Assembly: GCA_937958985.1 (NCBI GenBank)
Contig: CALGLV010000022.1
Coordinates: 22,803-86,802 of the forward strand
Source of the DNA: an uncultured Aquimarina sp.
Lineage (GTDB): Bacteria; Bacteroidota; Bacteroidia; Flavobacteriales; Flavobacteriaceae
Length of the DNA stretch: 64,000 nucleotides
Reading direction: 5' to 3'
Notes under the pieces: model-generated
Told to the model about the DNA's origin: nothing
The model's database searches: none
What the model saw: the letters and a program-made list of their open reading frames with translations, nothing else
Part shown: in pieces, positions 54,604-63,970 of the stretch
How positions within the stretch are numbered: the first letter of the stretch is position 1
Layout: each line of letters begins with the position of its first letter
Translations under genes and position numbers: made by a program

Positions 54604-55836
54604 TTAATTAAACTTAATCGCTTTAATTGGCGCTATTTTACTTATAATTATTGAAGGTATCCAAAGTACCAAAACGCAAACAATTAACGTACCTACGTTT
54701 AATAATACAATTTGAGGCAAAGTTATAAACACTGGTGCACTCTTTACGTAATAGTTGGTAGGATCAAGCTTTACAAGGTCAAAAAAGTACTGTAACCCTA
54801 TTAATCCTATTCCTATTAAATTACCCCAAAACAAACCTTTTAAAATAATGTAACTAGCGTTATATAAAAATATTTTACGTATCGTTTTATTGGGTGCTCC
54901 CAAGGCTTTCAGCATTCCTATAAGTTGTGTACGTTCTAAAATCAATACTAAAATTGCGGTTATCATATTAATGATAGCAACTATAATCATTATACCTATA
55001 ATACCGATAATATTAAAATCGAACATTTTTATCCACTGAAACAAGCCTGGAAATTTTTGAGAAACTGTATTGCTATCTAAAGTTGACGGTATAGTAACAT
55101 ATACTTTTTCATTAATTGCATTAAGGTTTGAAAAATCGTCAACAAACAATTCAAAAGACCCTACTTCATTTTCTTTCCACTTATTCATTTTTTGAATATG
55201 TCTAATATCGGAGTATACAATAGATTTATCGAACTGCTCAAAACCGGAATTGTATATCCCTACTAAGCTAAAGGAACGAATATTATATTTTATTTCGTTT
55301 TTCAAAAAATAGGTAACTATTTTATCTCCAACCGAAAGCCTTAAACGATTAGCAATATATTCTGAAATTAAAATTTCTCTACTTATTTTATCTTCTGCAA
55401 AGTTAGGCAGTGTCCCTTCTATAATATATTCTTTAAAGGGAGTCCAATCGTAATCGGCTCCTACCCCTTTAACCACTACGCCTTCAAAATTAGTTTCAGT
55501 ACGTATAATCCCTGCCTTGGATGCAACTCCTTGTATATGTATTACTTCCGGCACATTGGTGAAATTTGGATAAAAATCCTGATCCTTAGAAATAGGGTTC
55601 AATGAAACCTGACTCGAATTGTTATCGTAATTCGAAATTTCGATATGACCGTTGAAAAGTGTTATTTTTTCACGTATTTTACGCTGTAAACCAACACCCG
55701 TAGCAATAGAAATCAACATCATCACCATACCCAAAGCAATAGCAATAATTGCAATACGAATTATGGGTGCTGAAATTGACTTAGAAAAAGTTTTTTCTTT
55801 TATAAGCCGACGGGCAATAAAATATGCAAAGTTCAA
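54604..55836 (-). CDS. LolC/E-like ABC permease (FtsX family)
   Basis: A 410-residue membrane protein with an N-terminal transmembrane helix (about 25-47), a large periplasmic MacB-like domain and three C-terminal transmembrane segments (about 272-297, 322-350 and 370-395). The start (M)NFAYFIARRL and EKTFSKSISAPIIRIAI are typical of the lipoprotein-releasing permease group of Bacteroidota. It probably extracts lipoproteins from the inner membrane with an ATPase encoded elsewhere. The start is TTG at 55836, which touches the start of the divergent NamZ-like gene. Confidence 0.93.
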   Translation of the reverse strand: MNFAYFIARRLIKEKTFSKSISAPIIRIAIIAIALGMVMMLISIATGVGLQRKIREKITLFNGHIEISNYDNNSSQVSLNPISKDQDFYPNFTNVPEVIHIQGVASKAGIIRTETNFEGVVVKGVGADYDWTPFKEYIIEGTLPNFAEDKISREILISEYIANRLRLSVGDKIVTYFLKNEIKYNIRSFSLVGIYNSGFEQFDKSIVYSDIRHIQKMNKWKENEVGSFELFVDDFSNLNAINEKVYVTIPSTLDSNTVSQKFPGLFQWIKMFDFNIIGIIGIMIIVAIINMITAILVLILERTQLIGMLKALGAPNKTIRKIFLYNASYIILKGLFWGNLIGIGLIGLQYFFDLVKLDPTNYYVKSAPVFITLPQIVLLNVGTLIVCVLVLWIPSIIISKIAPIKAIKFN

Positions 55837-57053
55837 TGTTTATCTTTCAATTTAATAAAGTCAAAAATACATTTTTATTACTTCTTATTACCTTGGTTGC
55901 CTGCGGAAAAAATATAGCGCAAAAAATAAATCAACCTGTTGCCACTAAAGAAGTGGTTGAAATTATTACGGGTGCTTCTCAATTACATAAATTTCTACCT
56001 TTATTAAAAAATAAAAAGGTTGCCATAGTAGGTAATCCAACAAGTATTGTTTTTAATACCCATAAAAAAGCGGTGCATTTGGTAGATACTTTACTGCAAC
56101 ATAAAGTTACTATTGTAAAGGTTTTTGCTCCCGAACACGGTTTTCGAGGTAAAGCAGATGCTGGTGAAATTGTTAAAAATGGTATTGACCTAAAAACCAA
56201 TCTACCTATAATTTCCCTTTACGGGAAAAATAAAAAACCAAGCCCTGAAGTATTAAAAGATATCGATATTATTGTTTTTGATATTCAAGATGTAGGAGCG
56301 CGTTTTTACACCTATATTTCATCACTACATTATGTTATGGAAGCCTGTGCCGAAAATAATATTCCGATGTTAATTCTGGATCGTCCCAACCCTAACGGGC
56401 ATTATTTTGACGGTCCTATTTTACAAAAAGAATTTAAAAGCTTCGTGGGGCTTCATCCAATACCCATTGTACACGGGTTAACTATAGGAGAATATGCGCA
56501 TATGATTAATGGCGAAAAATGGCTTAAAAATGAGCTTACCTGTAATTTAGAAGTGATTAAATTAGAAAATTACACCCACAATCACTCTTATGAGCTGCCT
56601 GTAAAACCATCTCCGAACTTACCCAATGCAGCATCTATAAATTTATATCCAAGCTTATGTTTATTTGAAGGTACACCAATTAGCGTGGGGCGAGGTACGG
56701 ATATGCAATTTCAAATATACGGATCGCCCGACTTGCCAAAAACTGAATTTAGTTTTATACCCCAACCTAATGTTGGAGCTAAATACCCAAAACACGAAAA
56801 CAAAACTTGTTATGGGGAAAATTTAAGTTCAGAAACTAAATTTAATCAACTGCAACTTAAATGGCTATTAAAGGCCTATAAAGACTATCCTAACAAAGAC
56901 ACTTTTTTTACTTCCTTTTTTAAAAAGTTGTCGGGTTCCAATGTGCTGCAACAACAAATTGAGCAAGGACTTACCGAAGAGGAAATTAGAGCTAGCTGGA
57001 AAAAAGGTTTAGAGCAATTCGAACTCGTTCGAACTAAATACTTGCTTTATTAA
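55836..57053 (+). CDS. DUF1343/NamZ-like lipoprotein (exo-N-acetylmuramidase family)
   Basis: A protein of 405 residues from the ATG at 55836 (409 from 55824). It has a lipoprotein signal peptide (lipobox L-V-A-C) and a DUF1343 domain: FAPEHGFRG, FDIQDVGARFYTYIS, DRPNPNG, EGTPISVGRGTDMQFQ. Tannerella NamZ (GH171) in this family removes non-reducing-end MurNAc from peptidoglycan, so a role in cell-wall turnover is likely. Its start is head-to-head with the permease start with no intergenic space. A hairpin follows at 57122-57155. Confidence 0.9.
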   Translation: MFIFQFNKVKNTFLLLLITLVACGKNIAQKINQPVATKEVVEIITGASQLHKFLPLLKNKKVAIVGNPTSIVFNTHKKAVHLVDTLLQHKVTIVKVFAPEHGFRGKADAGEIVKNGIDLKTNLPIISLYGKNKKPSPEVLKDIDIIVFDIQDVGARFYTYISSLHYVMEACAENNIPMLILDRPNPNGHYFDGPILQKEFKSFVGLHPIPIVHGLTIGEYAHMINGEKWLKNELTCNLEVIKLENYTHNHSYELPVKPSPNLPNAASINLYPSLCLFEGTPISVGRGTDMQFQIYGSPDLPKTEFSFIPQPNVGAKYPKHENKTCYGENLSSETKFNQLQLKWLLKAYKDYPNKDTFFTSFFKKLSGSNVLQQQIEQGLTEEEIRASWKKGLEQFELVRTKYLLY

Positions 57054-57121
57054 ATCGTATTTGTTTTGTGAGTTGCTGTAAAAAAGTGATTACTATATTA
57101 TTTTGTGTAATAAACAGTATC

Positions 57122-57155
57122 GAGAATCCTTTTCGCAAAGTTGAAAAAGATTCTC
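57122..57155 (+). terminator. Possible terminator hairpin after the NamZ-like gene
   Basis: GAGAATCCTTTTC (57122-57134) pairs with GAAAAAGATTCTC (57143-57155) with one mismatch around an eight-base loop, but no T run follows immediately; the nearest lies about 12 bases on. It may be a terminator or another RNA structure. Confidence 0.4.
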
Positions 57156-57240
57156 CTTACAATAGTGTTTTTTCATTATTTAACCAGCAGTGATAAATTT
57201 TTGGTTAAGTATATAAATAACCTTACTTGTAACCTTTTAA

Positions 57241-57762
57241 TTATTTTCTACGGTTACTCTTTTTTTGTGTTTTATCTAAATGATCTTTTAATTTTTCGAT
57301 AATTACCGAAGTCGCCGGACACACTACCGTGTTCTCCAAAGTAATACGCGAAAGTTGATGAAATTTATTTCTTGTAGTATGCGGATATTCTGAACATGCT
57401 TTTGGACGTACATCGTAAATCATACAATGGTTGTCATCCATTAAAAATTCGCAAGGTGCCATTTTAAAAGATTTTAAAGTGTCACTTTCAATATGAACAT
57501 ATTTCGTTTCAAAATCATGAATTTTCATTTTTAAGTGCTTGGCTATGCGCTCAGAATCTTTATTTGTAATAATTGGCACCGTAGTTTTACAACAATTTCC
57601 ACAACTTAAACAATCAATCTCCTTAAATGTTTCTTCATGTAGCTCTTTCATTTTAACGTCCAAATGCTTGGGAGGCTTTTGATTTAAGCGATCTAAAAAC
57701 TTTTTATTTTCTTTTTTAAGCTCTATTGCCTGCTCTTGTATACGTTGTAATTCTTCATTCAT
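57241..57762 (-). CDS. YkgJ-family cysteine cluster protein
   Basis: A protein of 173 residues from the ATG at 57762 (MNEELQRIQEQ); an ATG 18 bases upstream would give 179. It has a CxxCGxCC cluster (CLSCGNCC), then single cysteines in APCEF, HCMIYD and KACSEY, the YkgJ/UPF0153 pattern that probably binds zinc or an iron-sulfur cluster. The function is not known. It is divergent from the methyltransferase gene, across only 41 bases. Confidence 0.9.
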   Translation of the reverse strand: MNEELQRIQEQAIELKKENKKFLDRLNQKPPKHLDVKMKELHEETFKEIDCLSCGNCCKTTVPIITNKDSERIAKHLKMKIHDFETKYVHIESDTLKSFKMAPCEFLMDDNHCMIYDVRPKACSEYPHTTRNKFHQLSRITLENTVVCPATSVIIEKLKDHLDKTQKKSNRRK

Positions 57763-57803
57763 AAAACAAAGGTAATCCATTTAAAATTGAATATTTTTAC
57801 AAC

Positions 57804-58511
57804 ATGCAAAACGATATTTTTGGGGAAGCTATTTCCGCCTACTTTAAAACAAAAGAGGAACAAATAATTACTGTGAAAAACGACGATTTTGACGACGATC
57901 AAATTCTTGTTTCATACCTGTTTCGAAATTATAAGCAAATGCCTAAAATCGAACAAAAAGCGTTGGATTTATCGAAAGGCAAGGTATTAGATGTAGGTTG
58001 CGGTGCGGGTAGTCACTCCTTATTTCTTCAAAATGAAAAAAAAATAGATACTACTGCTATTGACACTTCAATAGGGGCTATCGAAATTTGTAAACAACGT
58101 GGAGTTACTACTGCATTTGTTGAAGACTTTTATAAACACTCTGGCAAATACGATACTGTATTGTTGTTAATGAATGGAAGTGGAATTATTGGTAAACTGA
58201 ATAATTTCAATACTTTTTTTGATCAACTTAAAAAAATATTAAATACTAATGGCCAAGTATTTATAGACTCTTCCGATTTAATTTTTTTGTTTGAAGACGA
58301 TAATGGTGAATATTGGGTAGATGCCGCAAGAGGATATTATGGAGAACTCAACTATCAAATAAGTTATAATAACACATCTTCTGAAGTTTTTGACTGGTTA
58401 TATGTAGATTTCAATACCTTAAAAAGAGCCTGTTTAGTTCATGGATTTAATTGTGAACTTATTTTAGAAGGGGAGCATTATGACTATTTAGCAAAATTAA
58501 CACTGGTATAA
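57804..58511 (+). CDS. Class I SAM-dependent methyltransferase
   Basis: A 235-residue methyltransferase with motif I VLDVGCGAGSHS (about 56-67), an acidic loop TTAIDTSIGAIEI and LLLMNGSGIIG as motif IV. There is no sign of the substrate. It is separate from the polyketide cluster and not obviously connected with the neighbouring genes. Confidence 0.9.
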   Translation: MQNDIFGEAISAYFKTKEEQIITVKNDDFDDDQILVSYLFRNYKQMPKIEQKALDLSKGKVLDVGCGAGSHSLFLQNEKKIDTTAIDTSIGAIEICKQRGVTTAFVEDFYKHSGKYDTVLLLMNGSGIIGKLNNFNTFFDQLKKILNTNGQVFIDSSDLIFLFEDDNGEYWVDAARGYYGELNYQISYNNTSSEVFDWLYVDFNTLKRACLVHGFNCELILEGEHYDYLAKLTLV

Positions 58512-58616
58512 AGCTAAATAACCTTTAAAATTGGGTTTATTCAAATCATTATGTAAGGAATTCAATATATTTAGAACAAAATACACATAACAGTATATTT
58601 ACTTTACACTCCTTTT

Positions 58617-59528
58617 ATGAACACAATATTTAAAAAAGTCTTTTTTTCAATAGTACTAGCTTTAACTATTATAGGTTGTGAAAGTGATGATAATTCTACC
58701 CTTACTAATAACAGGGGAAATGAAAGAGAACAGGAAATTATTCCTAATACTAGTGGACCTGTTATAGATACCAACGGAAACATAAATTTAGCATCGCTAA
58801 GAAGGGTTAACCCAAATTTTAACTTAGCGAACTTAAACGAGTTAGGAAGTTCTGCAAGAGATTTAACTACAGACAATCAATTTAAAAGTATCACTCTAGA
58901 AATAGTTTCTGTGGAAGGGTTTGAACCTTCTGAATTTGCCAAACAAAATTTAATTCAATTTATTTCTGACAGATTAAACAAACCTGATGGCGTAACCATA
59001 GTTGAGCAAACTATTCCTGCCCCAGATGTTGAAGAATATACTGTTCAAACTGTTTTTGAACAAGTTGAGGCGCCTAATAGAACTCAATTTAACACTGAAG
59101 ATAACCTTGCTGTTTTTATCTTTTTTGCAGATAGAGATGATGAGCAAACAGAGTTTAGCGACAGATTTAGTTCTGTTATTTTAGGTACGGCTTATCTAAA
59201 TACTTCATTTGTAATTTACGAAAGTACGCTTATTCGTTTTACAGGAAATAACACTAGTGATTTAGAAAGAGTTGAGGCAGGAACGCTAAATCATGAGTTT
59301 TGCCATTTACTTGGTTTGGTAAATAGTGAATTTACTCCTGAGCAAGAAGCACATGAATCTCAGGCCGAAAACGAGGATGGTGAGCTTGAAGGAAATAGAC
59401 ATTGCGATGTTCCTTTTTGCCTTATGGAAGCATCTGCTAGATTAGCAAGAGATATGATGAATAATGTGAATGTACTTCAATTAGATCCTCTTTGCATACA
59501 AGACCTTAGAGCTATAGGTGGCAAATAG
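58617..59528 (+). CDS. Archaemetzincin-like lipoprotein (putative metalloprotease)
   Basis: A 303-residue lipoprotein: a signal peptide with lipobox I-I-G-C21, an Asp/Asn-rich tether and a C-terminal zinc-peptidase-like domain. The zinc motif is H226-E-F-C-H230-L-L-G233. About 29 residues later come H262-C263-x4-C268-x-M270 and C293, which resembles the archaemetzincin tail (third His followed by a Cys-rich Met-turn) with an acidic insertion between the two halves. Surface-anchored proteolysis is likely; the substrate is unknown. Some flavobacterial homologues are labelled membrane metalloprotease. Confidence 0.85.
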   Translation: MNTIFKKVFFSIVLALTIIGCESDDNSTLTNNRGNEREQEIIPNTSGPVIDTNGNINLASLRRVNPNFNLANLNELGSSARDLTTDNQFKSITLEIVSVEGFEPSEFAKQNLIQFISDRLNKPDGVTIVEQTIPAPDVEEYTVQTVFEQVEAPNRTQFNTEDNLAVFIFFADRDDEQTEFSDRFSSVILGTAYLNTSFVIYESTLIRFTGNNTSDLERVEAGTLNHEFCHLLGLVNSEFTPEQEAHESQAENEDGELEGNRHCDVPFCLMEASARLARDMMNNVNVLQLDPLCIQDLRAIGGK

Positions 59529-59576
59529 TAATTGATTTTTATTTAAGAGAATAGTAATATAACTAAAATCAACTAG

Positions 59577-59584
59577 TACATTTG
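59577..59584 (+). promoter_or_regulatory. Exact TAnnTTTG -7 element before trmH
   Basis: TACATTTG matches the Bacteroidota -7 consensus exactly. A start of transcription about seven bases downstream would leave a normal leader to the ATG at 59608 but almost none to the ATG at 59596, which favours the later start. The -33 element is weak. Confidence 0.5.
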
Positions 59585-59607
59585 TAAGCAGAAATATGAT
59601 GCTTAAT

Positions 59608-60270
59608 ATGAAGCTTACAGAAGATTTAGTTAGTTATTTAGAAAGTTTTTTAACTGAACGCAGAAGGTTAAAAAACCATACCGTACTTGAAAACCGTACG
59701 TACCAATTTTCAGTAGCTATAGAAGATGTGTACCAATTACATAACACCAGTGCTGTTATGAGAAGTTGCGATATTTTTGGAATTCAAAACCTTCATGTTA
59801 TAGAAGAAAGAAATGTGAGAACCATTGATCGTGAAATTGCAATGGGAGCTCAAAAATGGGTTGATATAAACCGACACCACACTACAAAAGAATGTGTTGA
59901 TACTCTAAAAAAAGAAGGTTATCAAATAGTAGCAACAACACCACACGGGAAAAACAATGTCACTTTAGCTGATTTTGACATTAGTAAAAAATCAGTTTTT
60001 TTCTTTGGTAAAGAAGATACCGGATTAAGTGATTATGTATTAGAAAATTCGGACGTGCAATTAACAATACCCATGTACGGATTTACCGAAAGCTTAAATA
60101 TTTCTGTTTCAGCATCAATTATACTCCAAGAAGTTACTCGCAAATTACACAATAGCAATTTAGACTGGAAGTTTTCAGCAGAAGAACTGCTTCAAAAACG
60201 ATATGACTGGGTGTGTAAAGTACTTAAAAGTCACGAAAAAATTATAGCACGCTATAATTTAGAAAATTAA
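59608..60270 (+). CDS. trmH: tRNA (guanosine-2'-O)-methyltransferase, TrmH-like
   Basis: A SpoU-family RNA methyltransferase of 220 residues from the ATG at 59608 (224 from 59596). It contains VYQLHNTSAVMRSCDIFGIQ, FFFGKEDTGLSD and IPMYGFTESLNISVSASI, the three motifs of the knotted SPOUT fold, plus a C-terminal helical extension as in TrmH. It should 2'-O-methylate G18 of tRNA. The end overlaps the convergent small membrane protein gene by four bases. Confidence 0.93.
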   Translation: MKLTEDLVSYLESFLTERRRLKNHTVLENRTYQFSVAIEDVYQLHNTSAVMRSCDIFGIQNLHVIEERNVRTIDREIAMGAQKWVDINRHHTTKECVDTLKKEGYQIVATTPHGKNNVTLADFDISKKSVFFFGKEDTGLSDYVLENSDVQLTIPMYGFTESLNISVSASIILQEVTRKLHNSNLDWKFSAEELLQKRYDWVCKVLKSHEKIIARYNLEN

Positions 60271-60479
60271 TTTGCAATACTTTTTGTTTTAAAATAAGCG
60301 TAAAGTTTAAAAACTCCTAAAACCAACATAAATACACCTATTATAATTTTAAACTTGGAAAAAGCAACTCCACTGTATAATTGAAACATTCGGTAAGATC
60401 CTAAAGCTAAAAAAACAAGACCAAAAATTAGGTCATAGTTTCGTTGCTTGGGATGTTGAGGTATATTTTTATAGCCCAT
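60267..60479 (-). CDS. Small membrane protein, two transmembrane segments
   Basis: A 70-residue protein with two hydrophobic segments (about residues 17-31 and 43-62) and charged ends: QHPKQRNYDLIFGLVFL at the start and FKTKS at the end. It has no recognised family. The ORF is short but has a clear ATG, a protein-like composition and an ordinary position after the next gene on the same strand (36-base gap). Confidence 0.7.
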   Translation of the reverse strand: MGYKNIPQHPKQRNYDLIFGLVFLALGSYRMFQLYSGVAFSKFKIIIGVFMLVLGVFKLYAYFKTKSIAN

Positions 60480-60515
60480 AATTTAGTATTCCACCAAAAA
60501 TACAATTATTTACAG

Positions 60516-61238
60516 TTAATTAAAATACTTACTGTTCCATATTGCTGTATTGAAATTTTTCCCTTTTGAAAAACCATAAAACATCACCACTGCTACTACC
60601 GATTTCAATATAAACAGGTATTCAAAAAAGTAAACTGAAATTGTCATTTCTTTATTTGTAAATAACCCTTGAGGAATCATTGCCGTAAACAACAAACTTA
60701 TTAAAAGGCATACTACCATTAGGTTTTCTAAACTTTTAAAACACCAAGCCCAAGCCTTTCGCCAGGGTTTTAAATCACTCCCCCATTTGTGTACAAAGTA
60801 GTAATAGTCGTTTCCTAAAGGAATAAATAATAACGGATCATCTGCATTTTCGAGTTTAAATAATTTTGATGGCGCAATAACTTTAAAATTATAGAAAGCC
60901 GTTTCATGCTGTTTTTCTAATGCTTTTATTTTAGAAATCGCTTCAAAAGGTATTTCACCTTTAAAGTAATGCGTGCTTAAAAAACGGAGTCTGTAATCAA
61001 TACATAATTTTTTAATCTCAGAAATATGGTAAATATTGTCCTTATCGAGTTTTGCAAAATCAAAATGATTGTTTGGCAAGCTTTTAGAAGGTTTCGATTT
61101 TATTCTATTTAACAATGAAACCTCTTTTTTGTACTCCTTATCCCAAATAGTATTTAATTGAAATAAGAGTTCTTCGGAAGATGGTAGTACTTTATTTTTC
61201 TTTAAAATTTCTTCTAAATTGATGTTTTTCCAGTCCAT
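60516..61238 (-). CDS. Uncharacterised membrane protein
   Basis: A 240-residue protein with a soluble N-terminal region (about 1-165, containing LFIPLGNDYYYFVHKWG) and two C-terminal transmembrane segments (about 172-191 and 205-225). I do not recognise a family. The start is a plain ATG and codon use looks ordinary for the window. It is divergent from the thioesterase gene. Confidence 0.8.
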   Translation of the reverse strand: MDWKNINLEEILKKNKVLPSSEELLFQLNTIWDKEYKKEVSLLNRIKSKPSKSLPNNHFDFAKLDKDNIYHISEIKKLCIDYRLRFLSTHYFKGEIPFEAISKIKALEKQHETAFYNFKVIAPSKLFKLENADDPLLFIPLGNDYYYFVHKWGSDLKPWRKAWAWCFKSLENLMVVCLLISLLFTAMIPQGLFTNKEMTISVYFFEYLFILKSVVAVVMFYGFSKGKNFNTAIWNSKYFN

Positions 61239-61401
61239 ATTCCTCTATTTTTCATAAAATTATAAAAAAGCAAGCTTTTAAAAAAAACACAAAAGTTAAA
61301 TTTAAATGCTTTTTTTAAAGATTGTATCGCCTTAACTGTACGCCTTTTCCAATGGTATTAGTATCTTTCGAATTATTATTCTCAATTAATCAAAAAAATA
61401 A

Positions 61402-61950
61402 ATGTCTGCTTTTAAACACAATTCAGAATCACATATAACAATTACAGAATTAATGCTTCCATCGCATTCTAATTTCAGTGGAAAAATTCATGGAGGTTAT
61501 ATTTTATCACTAATGGACCAAGTAGCATTTGCATGTGCTGCCAAATATTCGGGATACTATGCTGTTACCGCTAGTGTAGATAAGGTTGACTTTTTACAAC
61601 CTATTGAAGTTGGCGAATTAGTAACCCTAAGTGCTGCCGTTAATTTTGTGGGAAGAAGCTCTATGGTTATTGGTATTAGAGTTGAAGCTGAAAACATAAA
61701 AACTGGCGATAAAAAACATTGCAACTCTTCCTTTTTCACCATGGTAGCAAAAAATGATGATGGGAAAACAGTGGCTGTACCTGGGTTAATTTTAGAGACC
61801 GACAATGATGTTAGGCGCTTTGTTAGAAGTGCTCACAGGCAGCAACAAGGCAAAGCCAGACGCGGACAATTTAAGCCTGAATCCTTTAAAGTTGAAGAAC
61901 ATTTAGATTTTTTAAAATCATATAACGTACAAGTTTTAATTAACGATTAG
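61402..61950 (+). CDS. Acyl-CoA thioesterase, hotdog fold
   Basis: A 182-residue thioesterase of the YciA/ACOT7 type: PSHSNFSGKIHGGYILSLMD with the conserved G-x-x-H-G-G, then ASVDKVDFLQPIEVG and HCNSSFFTMVA. It hydrolyses acyl-CoA to free acid and CoA. It is followed after two bases by the MFS transporter gene, so they are probably co-transcribed. A TATCTTTC about 33 bases upstream could be a weak -7 element. Confidence 0.93.
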   Translation: MSAFKHNSESHITITELMLPSHSNFSGKIHGGYILSLMDQVAFACAAKYSGYYAVTASVDKVDFLQPIEVGELVTLSAAVNFVGRSSMVIGIRVEAENIKTGDKKHCNSSFFTMVAKNDDGKTVAVPGLILETDNDVRRFVRSAHRQQQGKARRGQFKPESFKVEEHLDFLKSYNVQVLIND

Positions 61951-61952
61951 TT

Positions 61953-63143
61953 TTGAAAAATAAGCGCATTCTATTTTTTATTATTTTTTCGCAATTTGCC
62001 TGCACATCAGTATGGTTTGCTGTTAACGCAGTAATGCCGCAACTTACGCTAGCTTATAATATTAAAGACCCTAATAGTCTTGGTTTTTTTACCGCTATTA
62101 TTCAATTTGGGTTTATTGTGGGCACACTTTTTTTTGCTTTTTTAAGCATTGCCGATCGGTTTAAAGCTTCTAAAATATTTATGATTTGTGCCCTATTGGC
62201 ATCATTCAGTAATTTTGCATTATTATATCCTGGGAATTCGTATTGGAGCATTACCGCATTGCGTTTCACAACAGGGATTTGTTTGGCAGGGATTTATCCG
62301 ATAGGAATAAAAATAGCTTCTGATTATTTTGAAAATGGTTTAGGTAGAGCTCTTGGTTTTTTAGTAGGAACATTAGTATTGGGTACCGCAATACCTCATT
62401 TTTTTAGTTTCATTGCTTTTGAAAATAGCTTATTATTTGTTGTTGGTTTAACCTCTACACTCTCTTTATTGGGAGGCCTTTTGGTTGGTTTTGGTGTACC
62501 AAAAGGACCTTTTAGTAAACTAGGAAGTAAATTTCAACCTAAAGTAATTTTTAATTTGTTTAAAAATATTGAACTACGAAAAGCTAGTTTTGGATATTTT
62601 GGCCACATGTGGGAGTTATATACTTTTTGGGCTTTTGTACCCGCACTATTAATTACCTATAACACTGTAAACAATAACGACTTCAATATTAGTCTTTGGT
62701 CTTTTATTATTATTGTTAGCGGTTTCTTTTCGTGTATCATTGGAGGGTATATTTCGGAAATTAAATCTAGTATATATGTTGCTAAATTTAGTTTGTGGGG
62801 TTCGTTAATTTGTATTCTACTTTTCCCTTTAATGCTAAAAACCACTCCTTTATTATTTATAGTTTTCATGATTATTTGGGGAATGTTTGTTATTGCAGAT
62901 TCTCCCCAGCTATCCACTCTTGTAGCTCAAGCTGCCCCTTTAGCTAATAAAGGCACTGCTATCACTTTAGTAAATAGTTTAGGATTTTTGATCACTATAT
63001 TTAGTATTCAAATACTAAACTTATATACAAAAGATTTAACCAATTATATTCCCTTTCTAATTTTAGCTATAGGCCCTATATTCGGAATCTTCTTTTTACA
63101 GAAGAAAACTTATAAAAATTCCTTAAAAAAATCTAGTTTGTAG
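61953..63143 (+). CDS. MFS transporter
   Basis: A 396-residue major facilitator with about 12 hydrophobic segments, the loop 2-3 motif SIADRFKASK and a second loop-type motif in the middle. It ends in a short basic tail. The start is TTG at 61953. The nearest groups are the NNP/CynX-like and sugar-phosphate permease types, but the substrate cannot be assigned. Confidence 0.88.
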   Translation: MKNKRILFFIIFSQFACTSVWFAVNAVMPQLTLAYNIKDPNSLGFFTAIIQFGFIVGTLFFAFLSIADRFKASKIFMICALLASFSNFALLYPGNSYWSITALRFTTGICLAGIYPIGIKIASDYFENGLGRALGFLVGTLVLGTAIPHFFSFIAFENSLLFVVGLTSTLSLLGGLLVGFGVPKGPFSKLGSKFQPKVIFNLFKNIELRKASFGYFGHMWELYTFWAFVPALLITYNTVNNNDFNISLWSFIIIVSGFFSCIIGGYISEIKSSIYVAKFSLWGSLICILLFPLMLKTTPLLFIVFMIIWGMFVIADSPQLSTLVAQAAPLANKGTAITLVNSLGFLITIFSIQILNLYTKDLTNYIPFLILAIGPIFGIFFLQKKTYKNSLKKSSL

Positions 63144-63206
63144 TAATTTAATGGCTGTAGAAGCCTGTAAATTCATAAATTTATAGCGAATAGAAAATAA
63201 AAAATC

Positions 63207-63824
63207 ATGAAAAGATTATTAGTTGCCTTAAGTGCGAGTTTATTGTTAATGGGAGTTTCTTGTAAAAACAAGGCCGAAACTAAAGCTGTTGTTGAACAAC
63301 CTGCTGTAGCCTTAAATACATATCAAGTAACTGCACAAAACTCGAAGGTAGAATGGACAGGTTACAAGTTTACAGAGAAAAAAGGTGTTTCTGGTATTTT
63401 TAAAACCATCAATGTACTTAATGCTCCTAAATCAGAAACTGTTATTGGTGCATTTAATGGTGTAGATTTTACTATTCCTGCAAGTAGTATTTATAGTAAA
63501 AATGAAGCTCGTGATTCTAAACTAAAAACACTTTTCTTTGGAATGATGGACAATACCGAGTTATTAAGTGGTTCATTTATAACAGAAGGAGGTAATATTT
63601 TTCTTAATTTAAAAATGAATAACACTCAAAAAAGAATTCCTCTTGAGCATACTGTTGTAGGTAGAAATGTACGTTTACAAGGTTCTTTAAATATATTAGA
63701 ATTCGGAGCTTCAAAAGCTTTTAACTCTATTCATAAAGCTTGTGAATTACTTCACACTGGTAAAGACAATGTAAGTAAAACTTGGGAAGAAGTAGCAATT
63801 GATGCGCTTGTAGTTCTACAATAG
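63207..63824 (+). CDS. YceI-like lipoprotein
   Basis: A 205-residue exported protein with a lipoprotein signal (lipobox G-V-S-C20), then a single beta-barrel-type domain: VTAQNSKVEWTGYKFTEKKGVSGIF, LKTLFFGMM, VRLQGSLNI. This is a YceI-like lipocalin fold that binds isoprenoids or other lipids; the similarity to classical YceI is moderate. It is followed by a strong terminator. Confidence 0.85.
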   Translation: MKRLLVALSASLLLMGVSCKNKAETKAVVEQPAVALNTYQVTAQNSKVEWTGYKFTEKKGVSGIFKTINVLNAPKSETVIGAFNGVDFTIPASSIYSKNEARDSKLKTLFFGMMDNTELLSGSFITEGGNIFLNLKMNNTQKRIPLEHTVVGRNVRLQGSLNILEFGASKAFNSIHKACELLHTGKDNVSKTWEEVAIDALVVLQ

Positions 63825-63860
63825 ATTGTTGGTAGTATCCAAAAATATTCAGCAAATAGA

Positions 63861-63896
63861 AATTAGGCGGAGTTTTATTACTCCGCCTAATTTTTT
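63861..63896 (+). terminator. Intrinsic terminator after the YceI-like gene
   Basis: The arms AATTAGGCGGAG (63861-63872) and CTCCGCCTAATT (63881-63892) form a perfect GC-rich stem with an eight-base loop and a following T run. Confidence 0.93.
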
Positions 63897-63970
63897 GAAT
63901 AATTTTATAACACACAATTTTATTATGGATGATTTAAAAACTATGCTTTAAGAAATACACTAAAAACAAA

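Noticed and set aside
53881..55836. ftsE and the nearby permease as an FtsEX pair
   Set aside because: They are convergent on opposite strands and the permease has the LolC/E arrangement with a large N-terminal periplasmic domain and 410 residues.
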